Origin: Neoscytalidium dimidiatum
Taxonomy: Eukaryota; Ascomycota; Dothideomycetes; Botryosphaeriales; Botryosphaeriaceae
Assembly (NCBI GenBank): GCA_037367355.1
Contig: CM074698.1
Location: 2,852,001-2,916,000 of the forward strand
DNA length: 64,000 nt
Reading direction: 5' to 3'
The notes below the pieces were generated by a model. The model did no database searches and had not been told where the DNA came from. It worked only from the letters and a program-made list of their open reading frames with translations. Made by a program: the position numbers and the translations under genes. Position 1 is the stretch's first letter. Each line of letters begins with the position of its first letter. This document shows positions 23,678 to 35,694 of the stretch, in pieces.

Positions 23678-24985
23678 TTACGAATAAACTACGCCTTGTT
23701 GTCTTGCAAAGCCAATCTTCGGGGCGCTGCTGGTCGTCTGATCGAAAATGATATACTGCGACTTCAGGAAAATCAGACCGTAAATGGAGAATCCGATTCC
23801 CGTGTTCTCCTGAATGCCGCCGTAACAGTTGTTCGCTTGGTCAACCGCCCCGTAGATGAGATATGACCCAGGCATCGTGATGAGAGATCCTCCAATGACA
23901 GAACTGAAAGCTGGGGGTGTTGCAGTGCAAGGCAGGACCCAGCCTCCAAAATAAGAGCTGTAGTATGCTCCAGCGATCTTGCCGTAGTATGCTGCCACGA
24001 CATCGGATGGTAAGTAGAACAGGGTAGTGCCAGTGTCGACTATGCTAGGAATCGTCTTTTGAACGATGCTTCCGCTGCCCACTGAATAGCCCGTTGCATT
24101 GAACCCCCAAAATCCCGGTTTGGGCGTGGTGAGCACGTTCGTGTAGACAATGGATCCAGTGTATGACGAGGAGTTGAGGAAGCCGAATTCGTACTTGCCT
24201 GCAGCTCCCTTCTTCAACAGTGCAGTGAAAATGGGTTTTGAAAGTTGGGACTTGACCGTATCGAAGAAATTTCTCTGTGGAGTAGGTCTGACTGAGTTGA
24301 GGGAGCTGAAGGCAAGACCCATTACTCCATCGCTATTAGTGTCCTGAACGAAGAGGGACGAGGCACTTGTGGCGGCTTCGACGCTCTGTCGAGTTGCAGT
24401 AACTTCCCCAACTACGGCTCTGTCTGCATAAGCGAGACCTGCGGCACCGCTACCATCTCCATAGGTGACGGTCCACGATTGCTGTGGCAGGAGAGTCCCT
24501 GATCTCGATGGGTTGTAAAGTGTTTGTCCATTGGTTGAGCCAGGCGCCATCAAGGTAGAGAAGACCCATCTGAGGGTTGCCACTGTGTCAGCTAAGCAAG
24601 CAGATAAATTACAGATCCATGCTTACAAGTCAGCCGATCCAGTATCGAGATACAAGTTCAAGGTGTCAGACCCCAGGGTGACGGGGGAGAGATACAGCGT
24701 ATCGAAGTAATCTGACGGTGCTGCAGTAACAGATCTCTCGGAGATGTCACCAGAATCCGCGGCAGCGGCGGCGTGTGCCATATTCGCAACGGCTGCAGAA
24801 ACGATCTCTGGCACGTCGAGACCGTACTTTAGGAATGTTCGCGCCATGGCCATTGGCCCATTTTTGAGCATCTTCCTATGGGGGATTTCATTGATTGTGA
24901 ATGTTTCTCCGGCATCTTGGGGGGCTGCGACAGCGGCAGCTATCGAGAGCGCCGGGAACACGGTTGAGATGGCGGACGACCGCAT
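23678..24985 (-). CDS. Secreted pepsin-like aspartic protease (A1 family)
   Basis: Acid endopeptidase of the pepsin/aspergillopepsin family, made as a preproenzyme. Exons 24627-24985 and 23678-24569 splice in phase (AC-TT/A-TGG, restoring Leu-Trp) to 416 residues. A signal peptide (about residues 1-20, ending AAAVAA) is followed by a propeptide of about 60-80 residues with IPHRKM-like and basic sequence. Catalytic motifs are DTGSADLW (Asp114) and VDTGTT (Asp298). The flap is VTYGDGS with Tyr156. Two cysteines (CTATPP and NNCYGG) form the usual C-terminal disulphide. The end IIFDQTTSSAPKIGFARQQ is canonical. No GPI or transmembrane tail, so it should be freely secreted. The start chosen is MRSSAIS; an upstream in-frame ATG would put 21 non-hydrophobic residues before the signal peptide. 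Confidence 0.94.
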
Positions 24986-26243
24986 GCTGGCTTCTGGGCA
25001 GGTAGTAAACTTGAGAGCTTGAGGATTGTGTGGCGCTGAAGTCTGCATCCCCAGCAGAGGAAGACACTTTGAGATTTATAAGAGACTATGCGAAGTAGCT
25101 GATGCACATCAGATATGGGGTGGAAATATCAAAATCCACGTTTCTTCAGCGGCATTTTCCCAGAAATGTGATGTGACTGTCAAATTTCCGGCAGTCGGGA
25201 GGCATGTCTGCTTTCGACGCCATCGTGTGCTGCCAGTTGGTAAGTGGTGCAGCAACAAGGTTTCCATTCCAGGATGCTGTATTAGACAGTTAGCGTGGTT
25301 GCATTGTGGCGGCTAGAAATTTCAGAGAACTGAAGGCATTGCTCTGCACCATCACTCAAGCATCTACGCCAAAGCGGCTCTGTGGCGAGAAGTTACAATC
25401 ACTATCAGCCACTCCAAGATGACTATGGCCGCACTTCGGCGAGTTGACATGGGTAGTCAGCCGGAAGGCTATCTTCCATAGCTGTATTTAGCAAGTAGGA
25501 AAGTTCGTGCTAAAGTGTGAGAACGCAGAAGGTTGGGCGAGCCCAGTGCTGTACTCAGCATTCGATTGCCAGGAGCAAAGGGAGAGATTCCGACGCAAGC
25601 AGGAGAGGAACTTGTGTGCTAAGCTTGGCATTGACCCTTGAGCGTCGGATTACTTGATCTGGCGCGAGATGCAGGTGGCTTCTCTGGGTGCTTCACAACC
25701 ACAAGCCGGAATTGGCGTCAAAGTAGGGCGGACGGGCCGCAGGGCCAGATCATCGGCAGAGACGTTGCAATAGCGGAATTGCCAAGACCTTACAGCTGGA
25801 ATGAGAGAGCGGACGGAACTCCTGACGCTCGACGGCGACGGTATTTGCAGGAGCGACGCGGGTAGAGAGCGGTTGAAGGAGCAACGCGTGCCAGACTGTG
25901 ATCCGTGAGCAGCGGAGCGAGAGACGCTGAGGGCGGAGTTCTCTCCATTCTGCAGGCGCGGGGTTGAAGTCAGGCGGCGTGGGCGAAGACGACGTCGGGT
26001 GTGATGCAAGGGACGAGATGACGAGACGAGACGCGGACGCGTCGGCGGGGAAGCGCGTTGTTGCCGCAAGCGAGCGAGTCACGTGCACCACTAGCCGCAA
26101 CCCAGAGCTGCTGTCAGCAAAGCACAAGTCCTCCGATCTTCTGCAGGCAGCCAAGGAAGCTCGCTGTGCTCTCCGACAAATCCGACGACCTTCGGCCAAA
26201 TCCGTAACTCCGCACAAGGACGACAACTGACCCAACCCAGCAG
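24986..26243. other. Divergent intergenic region between protease and regulator
   Basis: No gene seen. The region separates the minus-strand protease from the plus-strand Zn2Cys6 gene and so contains both promoters. Open frames on both strands at 25640-26235 overlap and carry no motif. Confidence 0.5.
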
Positions 26244-28676
26244 ATGGAGGAGCCTCTCCCGGCAGGTACTGTGCGCCTGCTTCAAATACTCACCGCTCGC
26301 TTGCGCTGACATTGCCCCTCGCAGCCTCGCTTCGTGGGCCCAAGATCTCCAAGGCCTGCGAGGAATGCCGCCGCCGAAAGCAGAAATGCAACGGGCTCAA
26401 TCCATGCAATGTTTGTAGCAGGCGCAACACCGTCTGCTCCTACAGGTCCTTCATTCGGAGGCGCACCGGCCGCTCCTCCACAAATCCCGCTCCGCCGCCC
26501 AGGCACACGGTTGTTCAGGAGCCCTCCGCCTCCGAGGACCGCGACAACACCGCCGACCAGGAGAGCAGCAATGCCGACTCCTCTGCTTTCTCGGAAGCTC
26601 CTCCGCGCTACCACATTTACAAAAATATCCGTGCCACGCACGCTCCCGCCGACTCGCCCTCGTGTGTGCTCCAGCTCTACTATGGCTCCTCCTCCAATTT
26701 CTCCTTTTTGCAACATTTGCACACTCACTTGACTGCCCACGAAGAGGTCCCTCGCCCCGATTCACATGTTGAAGAGGTCCAGAATGGCAACGAGAGCATC
26801 GATGTGTACAAGTACCAGGGCCTTGCTTTCGGCAACACATTTGGCCCCCGCGAGACGAATCCCATGTTCCTAAGACATGACCTGGCCCGGACTTTCCTGC
26901 ACAACTACTTGTCTACTGCTCACCATCACATGCCTTTCTTATCCGCCGAACAGCTATGGTCAAATTTCGAGAAGCTGTACGGCTATGGCGATGACGCGAA
27001 GATAGAGCCGTCCGAAAGAGCCCTGGTCATCGTCGCCATGGCAATAGGTGCTTGCCCTACTCAGCACGAGATGTGGAGGAAGACGCTGCTGGCCCAAGCT
27101 CGAATAGAGGCTGAGGCCTTGCTACATGTCGTCCACTTGAGGGCCGTCCAGATTGCTTTGCTCATGATAAGTCCTGCCAGTTCAGCACGATCACGTGGTA
27201 ATTACCTGCTGACCTCACCAGCACGGCTATTGCGAGTTCAACGTCGGCAATCCAAACTCCAGCTATCTCTACATCGGAGGTGCTATCCGCAAATCGTTTG
27301 CAGCTGGAATGCACAGGGGGAGCCCTACGAGCCGTCAGTCCCTCAAGGAGTGCTCGGAGGCAAGCAGAACATGCTGGTCATTGTTCTGCCTCGAAAGGTT
27401 AGGCCTTGGCGTCTTCCTTGATGACCGTCGGATTTAGCTAATTTACTCCATACAGTCTTGTATGCTCCGGCCTCGGTAGACCTGCGTCCCTTTCATTAGA
27501 AGATATTGGTCTTTGTCAACCGGAAAGGCCGTCCTTCATGTCTGCGCTTGTCGCTGTATCCGAACTCATCCGTAGTGTTCAGCATTTATATAATCACCAC
27601 GATTCGTCAGTGAGCGCTGATTTGAAGAGTGCTCACCGGATCCGCAACAAGTTGCGCACTTTCGCTCAAACAGCCAAAGACGATCTCGGGTTCACTATTG
27701 GATCGCATCTTGGCACTGAGAGGGACGAAAGCTTCGTGACACGTGCAGTCATATCATACTGTGAGTCGCGAGTATTTCCTACTGTGACATATGATCGCGT
27801 CGCTCCCAAGCAAAGATTCTTCTCCTTCGACCAACTGTGAAACAACGCCTCAAGTTGCCCCGAACTAACGTCATCAGTATACTTCTACACCCTCCTACTC
27901 GCGTTCCGTCCCTTCCTTCTACTTTTCGTAGAGCTGAAAAGGCGTGTAGAAGCTGAAGGCAAGGGAACCGATTCGAAGTCTAATCCTTTCAACATCCCTC
28001 CCTTACTGGAAGCATGCGAGTACACTGTTGATGCGGCACGGTCGATAATAATGCTTGGCGAGATTATATTTGGTACTGGGCCTGGCGCGGAGGTAGGATT
28101 ACATCCATGCAGTCTTTGGACACGCAAGATGCTTACAACTAAAAGGGTATCTATAACAACTGCTTCTTCTTGGAAAGCGCTTGCTTCGTCTTGATATTAG
28201 CTGCACTCCATGACAGGAATGCTACTCGCCGCCATATTCGCTACATCAACCGTGGCGTCCGCGCATTACGCCAAATCAATCCTAGGGAGCCTATACTCAG
28301 CATCATTGCGGCCATCGACCAAATGCGCTGCAAGGTCGAAATGCTGACCGGGCTTACTAATAACGCCGTTCCGCCTGTGGGAGGCGTTCCAGGACAACCG
28401 ACAAACGGATCTCAGCAGCAAGGATTTACCCGACAGGATGGTCTACCTGATCTTCCTGTACCAGGCACCGTGCCAGGTACAGATCCAGCTCAGCCGGACC
28501 TTGAAACTCCGCCAGGATTTGGATCCTTTGAACAGAGTGCGCCAAGTGTTGCCAGTGATGTCTTAGATTCCTCCTGGCCCTCGATGGATTGGAATTTCGA
28601 CTTGTCGAATTTGGACCTCGAGTCCTTCGTTTCGGTCATGGGTAATCAGCAGGATGGCAATTACGGGCTTTTCTAA
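26244..28676 (+). CDS. Zn2Cys6 fungal transcription factor
   Basis: Nuclear regulator with a Gal4-type binuclear zinc cluster and a fungal_trans middle domain. The cluster at about residues 18-46 reads ACEECRRRKQKCNGLNPCNVC...C, with all six cysteines. Predicted exons are 26244-26265, 26325-27166, 27222-27397, 27456-27760, 27878-28092 and 28146-28676, summing exactly to 696 residues. The middle domain is recognisable from HDLARTFLHNYLSTAHHHMPFLS, EFNVGNPNSSYLYIGGAIRK and CSGLGRPASLSLEDI. The C-terminus is Pro/Gly/Gln rich and ends in an acidic-hydrophobic stretch resembling an activation domain. Oddity: the second intron (27167-27221), needed to keep the middle domain in frame, starts ATAAGT rather than GTAAGT although its CTGAC branch site and CAG acceptor are intact. 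The gene may therefore be mis-spliced here. A seven-codon first exon supplies the ATG. Confidence 0.82.
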
Positions 28677-29150
28677 CATGCGGACCTGTGATAGGCATCT
28701 TTGCCGAAATAATGGCTTAGTGCTTATGGATCGGAATTAACGACATGTAATTGATAATGAACCACGATTGAAGAGACGACATGTGTCCATAGGGTTTCCA
28801 GCTTCGAGACTCCATTACAATGCTGAAGCCTGACGTCATTTACCTTTCGTGTTGCTACAAAATGCAGTCAAGGTTTCCTACCCGCTGTACATGAGCTCGA
28901 GATTTAGGAGGGAAGGTACAATCCCCTCGACTTCTTGGCACTTTATCTTCTCTCTGTCAAGCTCGTGCAGAAGATACACATGGGTTGCCAGTTCCGCAGT
29001 TAATCAATCGCATGCAGAAGACACGAGTACAAATGGCTCTGCTAGCACTCTTCTCCTCTGTGCATCGTCCTCCGCGCCATGCATGAATAGCTACCTACGT
29101 GTCAACCTATGGAGAGCTCGGAGAATGCACCTTACAACCTGTCAGGTAGA
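28677..29150. other. Intergenic region between the regulator and the second rhodopsin-fold gene
   Basis: Holds the 3' end of the transcription-factor gene and the presumed promoter of the next gene. An open frame from 28849 runs into the next gene's first exon in another phase and has no protein-like features. Confidence 0.5.
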
Positions 29151-31636
29151 ATGCACTTCGAGCACAGCACCTTCCCCCTCGGCCCTGCCGTTCTCCCTCT
29201 CTGCCAAAAATTCGACTGCGCAGTCCGCTGCAGGTGAGTCGTAAGCATTATAGGAACGTTTCTTGTCTCCACTTCTCAACTAATAGCTTTGACAGTGCTT
29301 CATCGGGAAACAGAGGCCCTCTCATCAGCCGGGCGAGCATTGTACTCTTCGCTTTCGCGTTAGTATTCGTATCCCTTCGGTACGGCTTCCCGTCAACGAT
29401 GTGCCATTCCCATCGGTTTTCTGATGCCCTCGCTAGACTATACGTACGGTGCTACATTTCAAAAACACATGGCGCAGATGATTACTTCATTGTCGCTGCA
29501 ATGGTTTGGCACCTTTTATGTCTCTCAGGTTCCGGGCTCATCGTATAATTTACGGTTAGCTCCTCACGACTCTCACGACGGCAACAATGCTGGCACAGGT
29601 GGCTTACGGCTGGGGCAAACATACTTCTGACGTGACTCTCGAGCAACTCAACAAGTCCCAGCTGGTAAATTCTCATACCTTCCGAAATTATACCGCTGTA
29701 CTCAATTCGTTCAAAGCTAACTATCAAAAAGTACCGATGGATCTTCATCCTGGCATCCTATTCCGCCTTATTGTGAGCTTTTGCTGTCAAGACATCCTTC
29801 CTTTGGAATGCTAAAGTCTAAAGCACGATTCACGAGTCTATATGCTGTTTGATACTTCGAATGATGCGAGGTGCAACAACATTTGGCAAAGGATGCCGTA
29901 GAGCTATCTGGGCGGTCATGGCCTTCGTTTTCTTTCGTTTCCTTGCCGACATCACCGTAAGTTACCCAGCACCTGAAGATGGACTTCTACTGACATATCA
30001 ATGAAGATACACATTTTCCAGTGCACGCCTTTGTCTCGATTCTGGCAAGTGCAGTTGCGTCCTGGAGGTTGTATTAATATTCCATTGTGGTCTTGTATTG
30101 CCAGCTATTTGAACTCATTCACCAACTTGGTCCTGTTCCTTCTGCTTGTACCTTTCTGCTACAAATTAAAGCTTCATTTGAAGCAGAAACTGGTCATGTT
30201 CATTATATTCATGGCAGGGCTCGTCTCAATCGCTGCCTCTTTGCTTAGGAGTGTGCACTTCACGGAGTCATACGACAGGGGAGGATGGTTACAGGAAGAT
30301 TCATCCTGGTACGTGTGGCTTGCTTCTCATCCCACACTTCCTCAGAAAAGACAATAACCCGGAGGTCCACTTCACCAAGCAACCCATAGCTGACCTCTTC
30401 ACAAAAAGGATCTGGGCCTTCATTCCCTTCTGGTACCAAGTTGAAACCACGCTCGGAATCATCGCCGCCTGCCTCCCCACACTGAATCCGCTCCTCAAGC
30501 GTTTGTTCCGCCACCTTGGCCTGCGTGGTTCCTCCTCCTCAAACTGTCATCGCACCGGCACAGATCACCCACCCACCATCACAGTCAATTACAGCGTCAA
30601 CAACAGCTCTGTCGGCCCGCACTGCTTCACCAACCGCCATCACAGCCACCACACGCCCCAAAAATACCACCCCTCCCAGCACTCCAGCCCAACCGACCGC
30701 CTCAGCGCCGACATCCACATGCTCGACCTGGAAGACGGCTCCTACCTCTCGCCTCCGACGACACCCACGACGACAACGAGAACATCCCCGCAGGACGACA
30801 ACAACGCTGTCACGCACGACAACCTAAACGAATACTTACGCCACCACGCCCGCCTCAGCATCCGCCGCAGCCAGAGCAGCAGCCACCGGACATGCTCATC
30901 CGACGAGCGCAGCTCCCCCGCCGCGCCGTCGCCGCCGCCCCGATACGGCGTCGTCAAGAGCGGCACGCCGGTCAGGGAGTACCCCTCATCGCCACTGGCG
31001 GTCGCGCAGCCGGTGAGCGTGTGGACGGATGCGGTCGGCGGCGGGACCGACGCGAGGGACTTCGGCGCCATGGTCGTCAGCGACAGCGGTGGCGGTGGGG
31101 CCATGCGGGCGCGCGGTGCGGATGCGGGTGCGCCGCCGCTGCGGAGGGCTGGCGCCTGCACGCCGTCTAGTGAGGAGCGAGACGAAGTCGAGGGTGAAGG
31201 GAAAGGCGGCGCGGCCTCCTCTCCTGCGGACGGACGACACGGCCCCTCGGACCCGCCCGCCGTCATCCCAGACCTCGGAGCACCGGAGCGGGAGCACCGC
31301 GTCGCCGAAGGGGACCGTCGCCCTCATCTTCCTCCCTTGCGCAGTCCGTGGATGTCGGCGGATGCGGTGCTGCTGCCGCAGCAGCAGCAGCTCGGTACCG
31401 ATCTCGACGCGGATGTGGGCTTCGAGCGCGGGAGGCGGCGGAACGAGAGTGTAGACGGAACAGTGTGGGCGCCATCTATTGCCCCAAAGACGCCGTGGGC
31501 TGCGCTGCCGTCTTCGACTTCTCCTGTCGGTTATATCAGGGCGTCGGTGCGCGGGATGTTGAGACGGAGGAGTAATAGCGAACCGAGTGGAGGCGGGAGT
31601 TCATCTACTCAACGAGTTGAGGATGGAAGGTGGTAA
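29151..31636 (+). CDS. PTH11-like rhodopsin-fold membrane protein with long C-terminal tail
   Basis: Second member of the fungal rhodopsin-domain family in the window. Eight exons (29151-29233, 29296-29379, 29437-29503, 29599-29664, 29732-29772, 29824-29956, 30007-30308, 30409-31636) keep phase and total 667 residues. Recognisable pieces are GPLISRASIVLFAF (helix 1), SKTHGADDYFIVAAM, VAYGWGKHTSDVTLEQLNKS, YRWIFILASYSAL, the FQCTPLSRFW...PGGCIN loop, and SSWIWAFIPFWYQVETTLGI in the last helices. About 380 residues follow that are Ser/Pro/Asp rich, probably cytosolic and disordered. Start and intron 3 (95 nt, where part of helix 2 seems thin) are the weakest parts of the model. The many short exons could also mean that some decay has begun, but no stop interrupts this reading. 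Confidence 0.68.
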
Positions 31637-32216
31637 TGCGCTACATGTGGGATTTGCGGCGAGTCAGGATTGGTGATAGGAGAAGGATCGTTGAATGGGA
31701 TCCGTAAAAGAAGACGGCAGAGAGAGACGAAGGGTCAAGAAAGGGAGGGATAGATTGATGCTTATTCTTACCCGAGAACGCGACCACCTACTCCTGTAAG
31801 ATGCTATTGCTAAACATGGAATTGGGCGTGTGCTTAACACACAAGGCCTCAAATAAGTAAGATAAACAATTGAGGAGCAATTCTTCGGAAAAACAAGAAG
31901 TCAAAACTATAATTTCGCTCGCTCCGCATGTATGCTCGCTATCGATCTACCAAGAACTCCCCTGCGAAGACAACACTACAACTACAACAGAACAATCAAG
32001 GCTACACCGGTACAGTAAAAGCAAAAAAGGACATCATCAATTCATCCTCATCTCGATCGCTAAGAGGAAAACGAGGGGTGTAAAAGCAGAAAAAAAAGGG
32101 GGAGAACAGGGCTGATACAGAGCGGCCGTTACTACTTCACACTCTCCTTCACTCCCCGCACAACACTCGAGAAGGGTATTCCTTTGACCGACCAGCCAAC
32201 CAATCCCATCCGTTCC
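31637..32216. other. Convergent 3' flanks
   Basis: Lies between the stops of two convergent genes. A/T-rich with A-runs near 32090; no gene. Both polyadenylation regions probably lie here. Confidence 0.55.
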
Positions 32217-35200
32217 TCACACGAACCTCACCTCCTGGAACAGACTCGCTCTGACCTGCAAAATTGCAATGATCTCGAGCACGAATTCCTGCAAGATGAC
32301 CACGTTCGTCAGCACGTGGCTGAGCGTCGCCTCGCGGACCTCGTCCTCCTGCTCCCCCTTCTTCTGCTCTTCCATCTCCACCTGAACGTCCGGCTTGCTA
32401 GATCCCTCCTCCTCCTCCGCGTACGGATCCACAGCATTGACGTCCAGCGCAGGGAACGCCTCGGTATCGCTGTTTGTGTTGTTGCCATTCGCCTGCGCAT
32501 CCTCGCTACCGTCTTTCATCTCCGCATCTTCAACAGCACCACCATTCGTTCTCTCCTCCACCTTGCCCTCCCCCTCCACACTCTTTTCAATTCCCTCCAA
32601 CTTCGTCTTCTTCCCCTGCGGCATCGGTCTGACCGGAATTGGCACCTCATCCGGTACCTTCATCTTCTGCGACCTCAACGGAAACGTGATCGTCTTCTTC
32701 AGGATCTCCGCATTCGCCGCGTCATTGACGTCGTTTAGCACGGTGGCCGTCAACGACGGCCTGCGCGGGTCTGGCACAGGCAGCTTGACGGGGCTGACGC
32801 CGCGCGCGCTGCTCCTGACGGGCGACCTCGAAGTCGACGGGGGGTGCGGCGACGGGGACAGCGAAGGATCGAGTCGGGGCTTTGGAGCTGGGGAGAGGCG
32901 GACGGTGGGCTGGATAGTGTGGGCTCTGCCCCGGGGGGACTGCGAACGGAGCGGGCTAATGGTGCCCTCGAGCATGTTTTGGAACTGCGGGGTCCACGAG
33001 CCGGGACCCGTGGGCGTCTCACCATGCGACGATTTGGGCGGTCCGAGCGGGGTGGGAGGCGGGAAGTGTGCGGTGGAGCGCATAGCCTCGTTGAGCTCTT
33101 CGTGCACGCGGAAGGCTTGCTTGCGGTTGGCCACGTGCCGGTCGAAGTCTGGGATCTCTTCGCGGAGGCATTCGATCTGTTCTTGGAGAGAGCGTAGGGC
33201 GACCATTAAAGCAGGTGCGCCACGGGGCGTCCACTTGGGTCTGCGGCGGGCGCGGAAGACTTCTCTAAGGTCCTCATCCTCGTCATCGAAGGTCTCGTTG
33301 GGATTAAATTGGTAATTGGTGGGCTCAACGGCGAGCCAGCCTTCCAGGCGCAGGTTAGGGCAAGATGCAAGGTTAACGATGGCTTCAGTAAGGTTCAGAT
33401 TCGTTTCGACGTTGTTCGTGAAGAAGTTGGAGAGGATTGACATCAAGGACTTGAACAGAGCATCGCCGGCTGTCAGGTGGTGTATTGTCGAATCCTTCCG
33501 AAGCTCGGCGTGTAGGAAGTCCACGGCAGCTTGGTTAGGAAGATTGAGTCCGTGCAGGGAAAGATGCTTCATTGAACATGGGTGTGCTTCCAGGAGATTC
33601 AGAACATCCTTCAGGAACGCGTCGTACTCCTTATTGAGTTCAGCACCAGGTATCATGCCCTCAGCTAGACCTAGATAGCTCTCAATCTCGGCGTGTAAAG
33701 CGCCAACAGTCCTGAGTGGGTCCTTGTTGTGGACCTCTGTGACGTTAACGAGCGTTCCGGTGGCGTATTTGTGATTCTTGCTGAGAATAGTGGTGACCAA
33801 TTTTAATGCAGAGGCGACTGTCTGATGATTGCGGGATTGCGTGCAGTTGAGAAGAAGATCCACCAGATTGAAAAGGGACGGGTTGAGTTCCGGTTCTTTG
33901 TCGTTGGGCTTTGAGAGCAGCATGAGCGTGGATCTCCGTTTTTTGACACTGCGAGATCTTGGGCGAGTGGCCTGCTCATCCGGCAGCGCCAAGAGATACC
34001 GCAGAATCATATGGACTAGCTCCGGATGGTCGAGCGCATCAAGGATACGCCTCAGGTAGTTAAGGACGGCGACGGCGGAACCGCCATCTACATCGGAAGA
34101 CTCAAACAACGACGGGTATCTATTCCTGATCAGTAATTGGGGGGTTTTTTTTGACCCGGCGAATGAAGCCTCTTACAAGAGTTGCTGCAAGAAAAGAACC
34201 TGAAAGTGGTCGATCAAGGTTTGCCTAACATCGGGTGATCTGCAATGCTCAAGTACGTCCTGCCAAAATGCCAAATACGACAGAAATGTCTCCATATGGA
34301 TCTTGAAATCTTCTGAGAAGACGTTTTCGGCGTCATTGATCGACTTCTCGATTTCCGGATAGTCGGAGAGCTGGAGGATAATGGGTAGGTCGTCCTTGGG
34401 GTGAACGATGGAAAGCTTCCTGCTCAGCTGGCTGTACAACGCGCCAAGTCCACTTGCCATGAGGGTTGCCAAATCACTCTCAACAATCCACTGCTCGAGA
34501 TCGTTCGATTTGGAGGCCGTCTCGAAAATGTATAGGAGACCGGTGCGAGCGAAGTCACCAATTCTGCCCTCATGGTGTACGTGGTCGATGAGCTGGTAGC
34601 AGAGAGGGAAGTCTTCCTTCCTGATGACGCCTGCGAAGCCGACTTGCTGTACCGCTCCGCCATCCGAGTCGACCTTGCCGCGCGAACTGAACCACACAGG
34701 AAGCAGTTCCGGCTCCAGTCTGATCTTGGCAGCGATGCCGAACAGCAGTTCGACGATCTCAGCATCCGTATCCTCACCAACCACTAGGCTGCTCGAGCTC
34801 GCAATCTTGGAGATGAATGTCATGAGGGAGTCGGCAAAGCGCTCGTTGGCCAGAAAGTCCTCCTCCTCGCTGTCGATGAGGGCGCTGAAGAAGCCCACCG
34901 CCTCCCTGACCAAAGCCTCATTATGTGATGTAGCGGCGATTTTGGAAATAGCCGAGAAAATTTGGGACGAGGCGGCGAAGGAGAGGCAGAGGTGTGGAGC
35001 CGGCGAGCGCGACTCTTCGTTCAGGATGGCCGTCAGGCGCTGGAAATGGGAGCGGAGCGAGTCCAGCGCGCCCCAGTCGCCGGCCAGCGACGCCGACTTG
35101 TGCCATGTTTGCTGCGCAGGTCAGCAGGAAGCTTGCGGAAAGACGAGCAGGGGGCCGACGCACCAGAATCTGATTGTAGACGCGCTTGAAGCGGGCCAGG

Positions 35201-35340
35201 CGTTGCTGCGGGTCGTTGGCCGTCGAGCGTCGCTTCTGCCCGCCAGAGCCACCGATCAACCGCGTCCACTGGAGCAGAGACGGTCAGCAGAATTCAAGGG
35301 CATGCGGGAAAGATGGTTCGGGAGGCCATACAAAGTCCAT
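32217..35340 (-). CDS. FTS and Hook-interacting protein (FHIP/RAI16 family)
   Basis: Component of the FTS-Hook-FHIP complex, which in Aspergillus and other fungi links early endosomes to dynein for retrograde movement. Four exons on the minus strand: 35332-35340 (only MDF), 35164-35268, 34177-35111 and 32217-34119; phases agree and give 983 residues. The reconstructed N-terminus MDF-WTRLIGG...LARFKRVYNQIL and the downstream ALVREAVGFFSALIDSEEED are the family signature, and ALIDSEEEDFL is especially diagnostic. The helical RAI16-like domain spans roughly residues 100-480. A low-complexity Ser/Pro/Arg region of about 250 residues follows. The extreme C-terminus (LTNVVILQEFVLEIIAILQV) is again conserved-looking. 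A three-codon first coding exon makes this gene easy to mis-start. The DUF4336 gene lies 355 bp upstream on the same strand. Confidence 0.9.
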
Positions 35341-35694
35341 GGCAGCAGTGTATTCATGATGTTGGGGAGTAGACGGAGTGGACCACGCGTCGGCCGGCGT
35401 TTCAAGCGCAAACAGCTGGACGCGGGCCGGCGGCGGTGGTGTCGGAGCGCCCCAGCTGTTGTGTCCAGACTGGCGAAGATCACCATTACCCTCTCAACCA
35501 CAAAACCACTTTTAATGTCAATTGCAACGCCTCAATTTCGCTCTCCTACATGCTGGGTATACACCAAGATTACACTACTTTTCACATGCTACATCACCGC
35601 CGAATAACCATCCACCAAACGCCTCAACATGCTCCGCTCCTTTCACCGCCCGCCATGTACTATTCCATACTCCTGCACGCTACGTTGTGGCTGC
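35341..35694. other. Short intergenic region between tandem minus-strand genes
   Basis: Separates the FHIP start from the stop of the DUF4336 gene. It must carry the FHIP promoter and the 3' end of the upstream gene. No other feature seen. Confidence 0.5.

Noticed and set aside
25638..26235. Overlapping frames in front of the Zn2Cys6 gene
   Set aside because: Present on both strands at once with biased composition; promoter DNA is the simpler reading.
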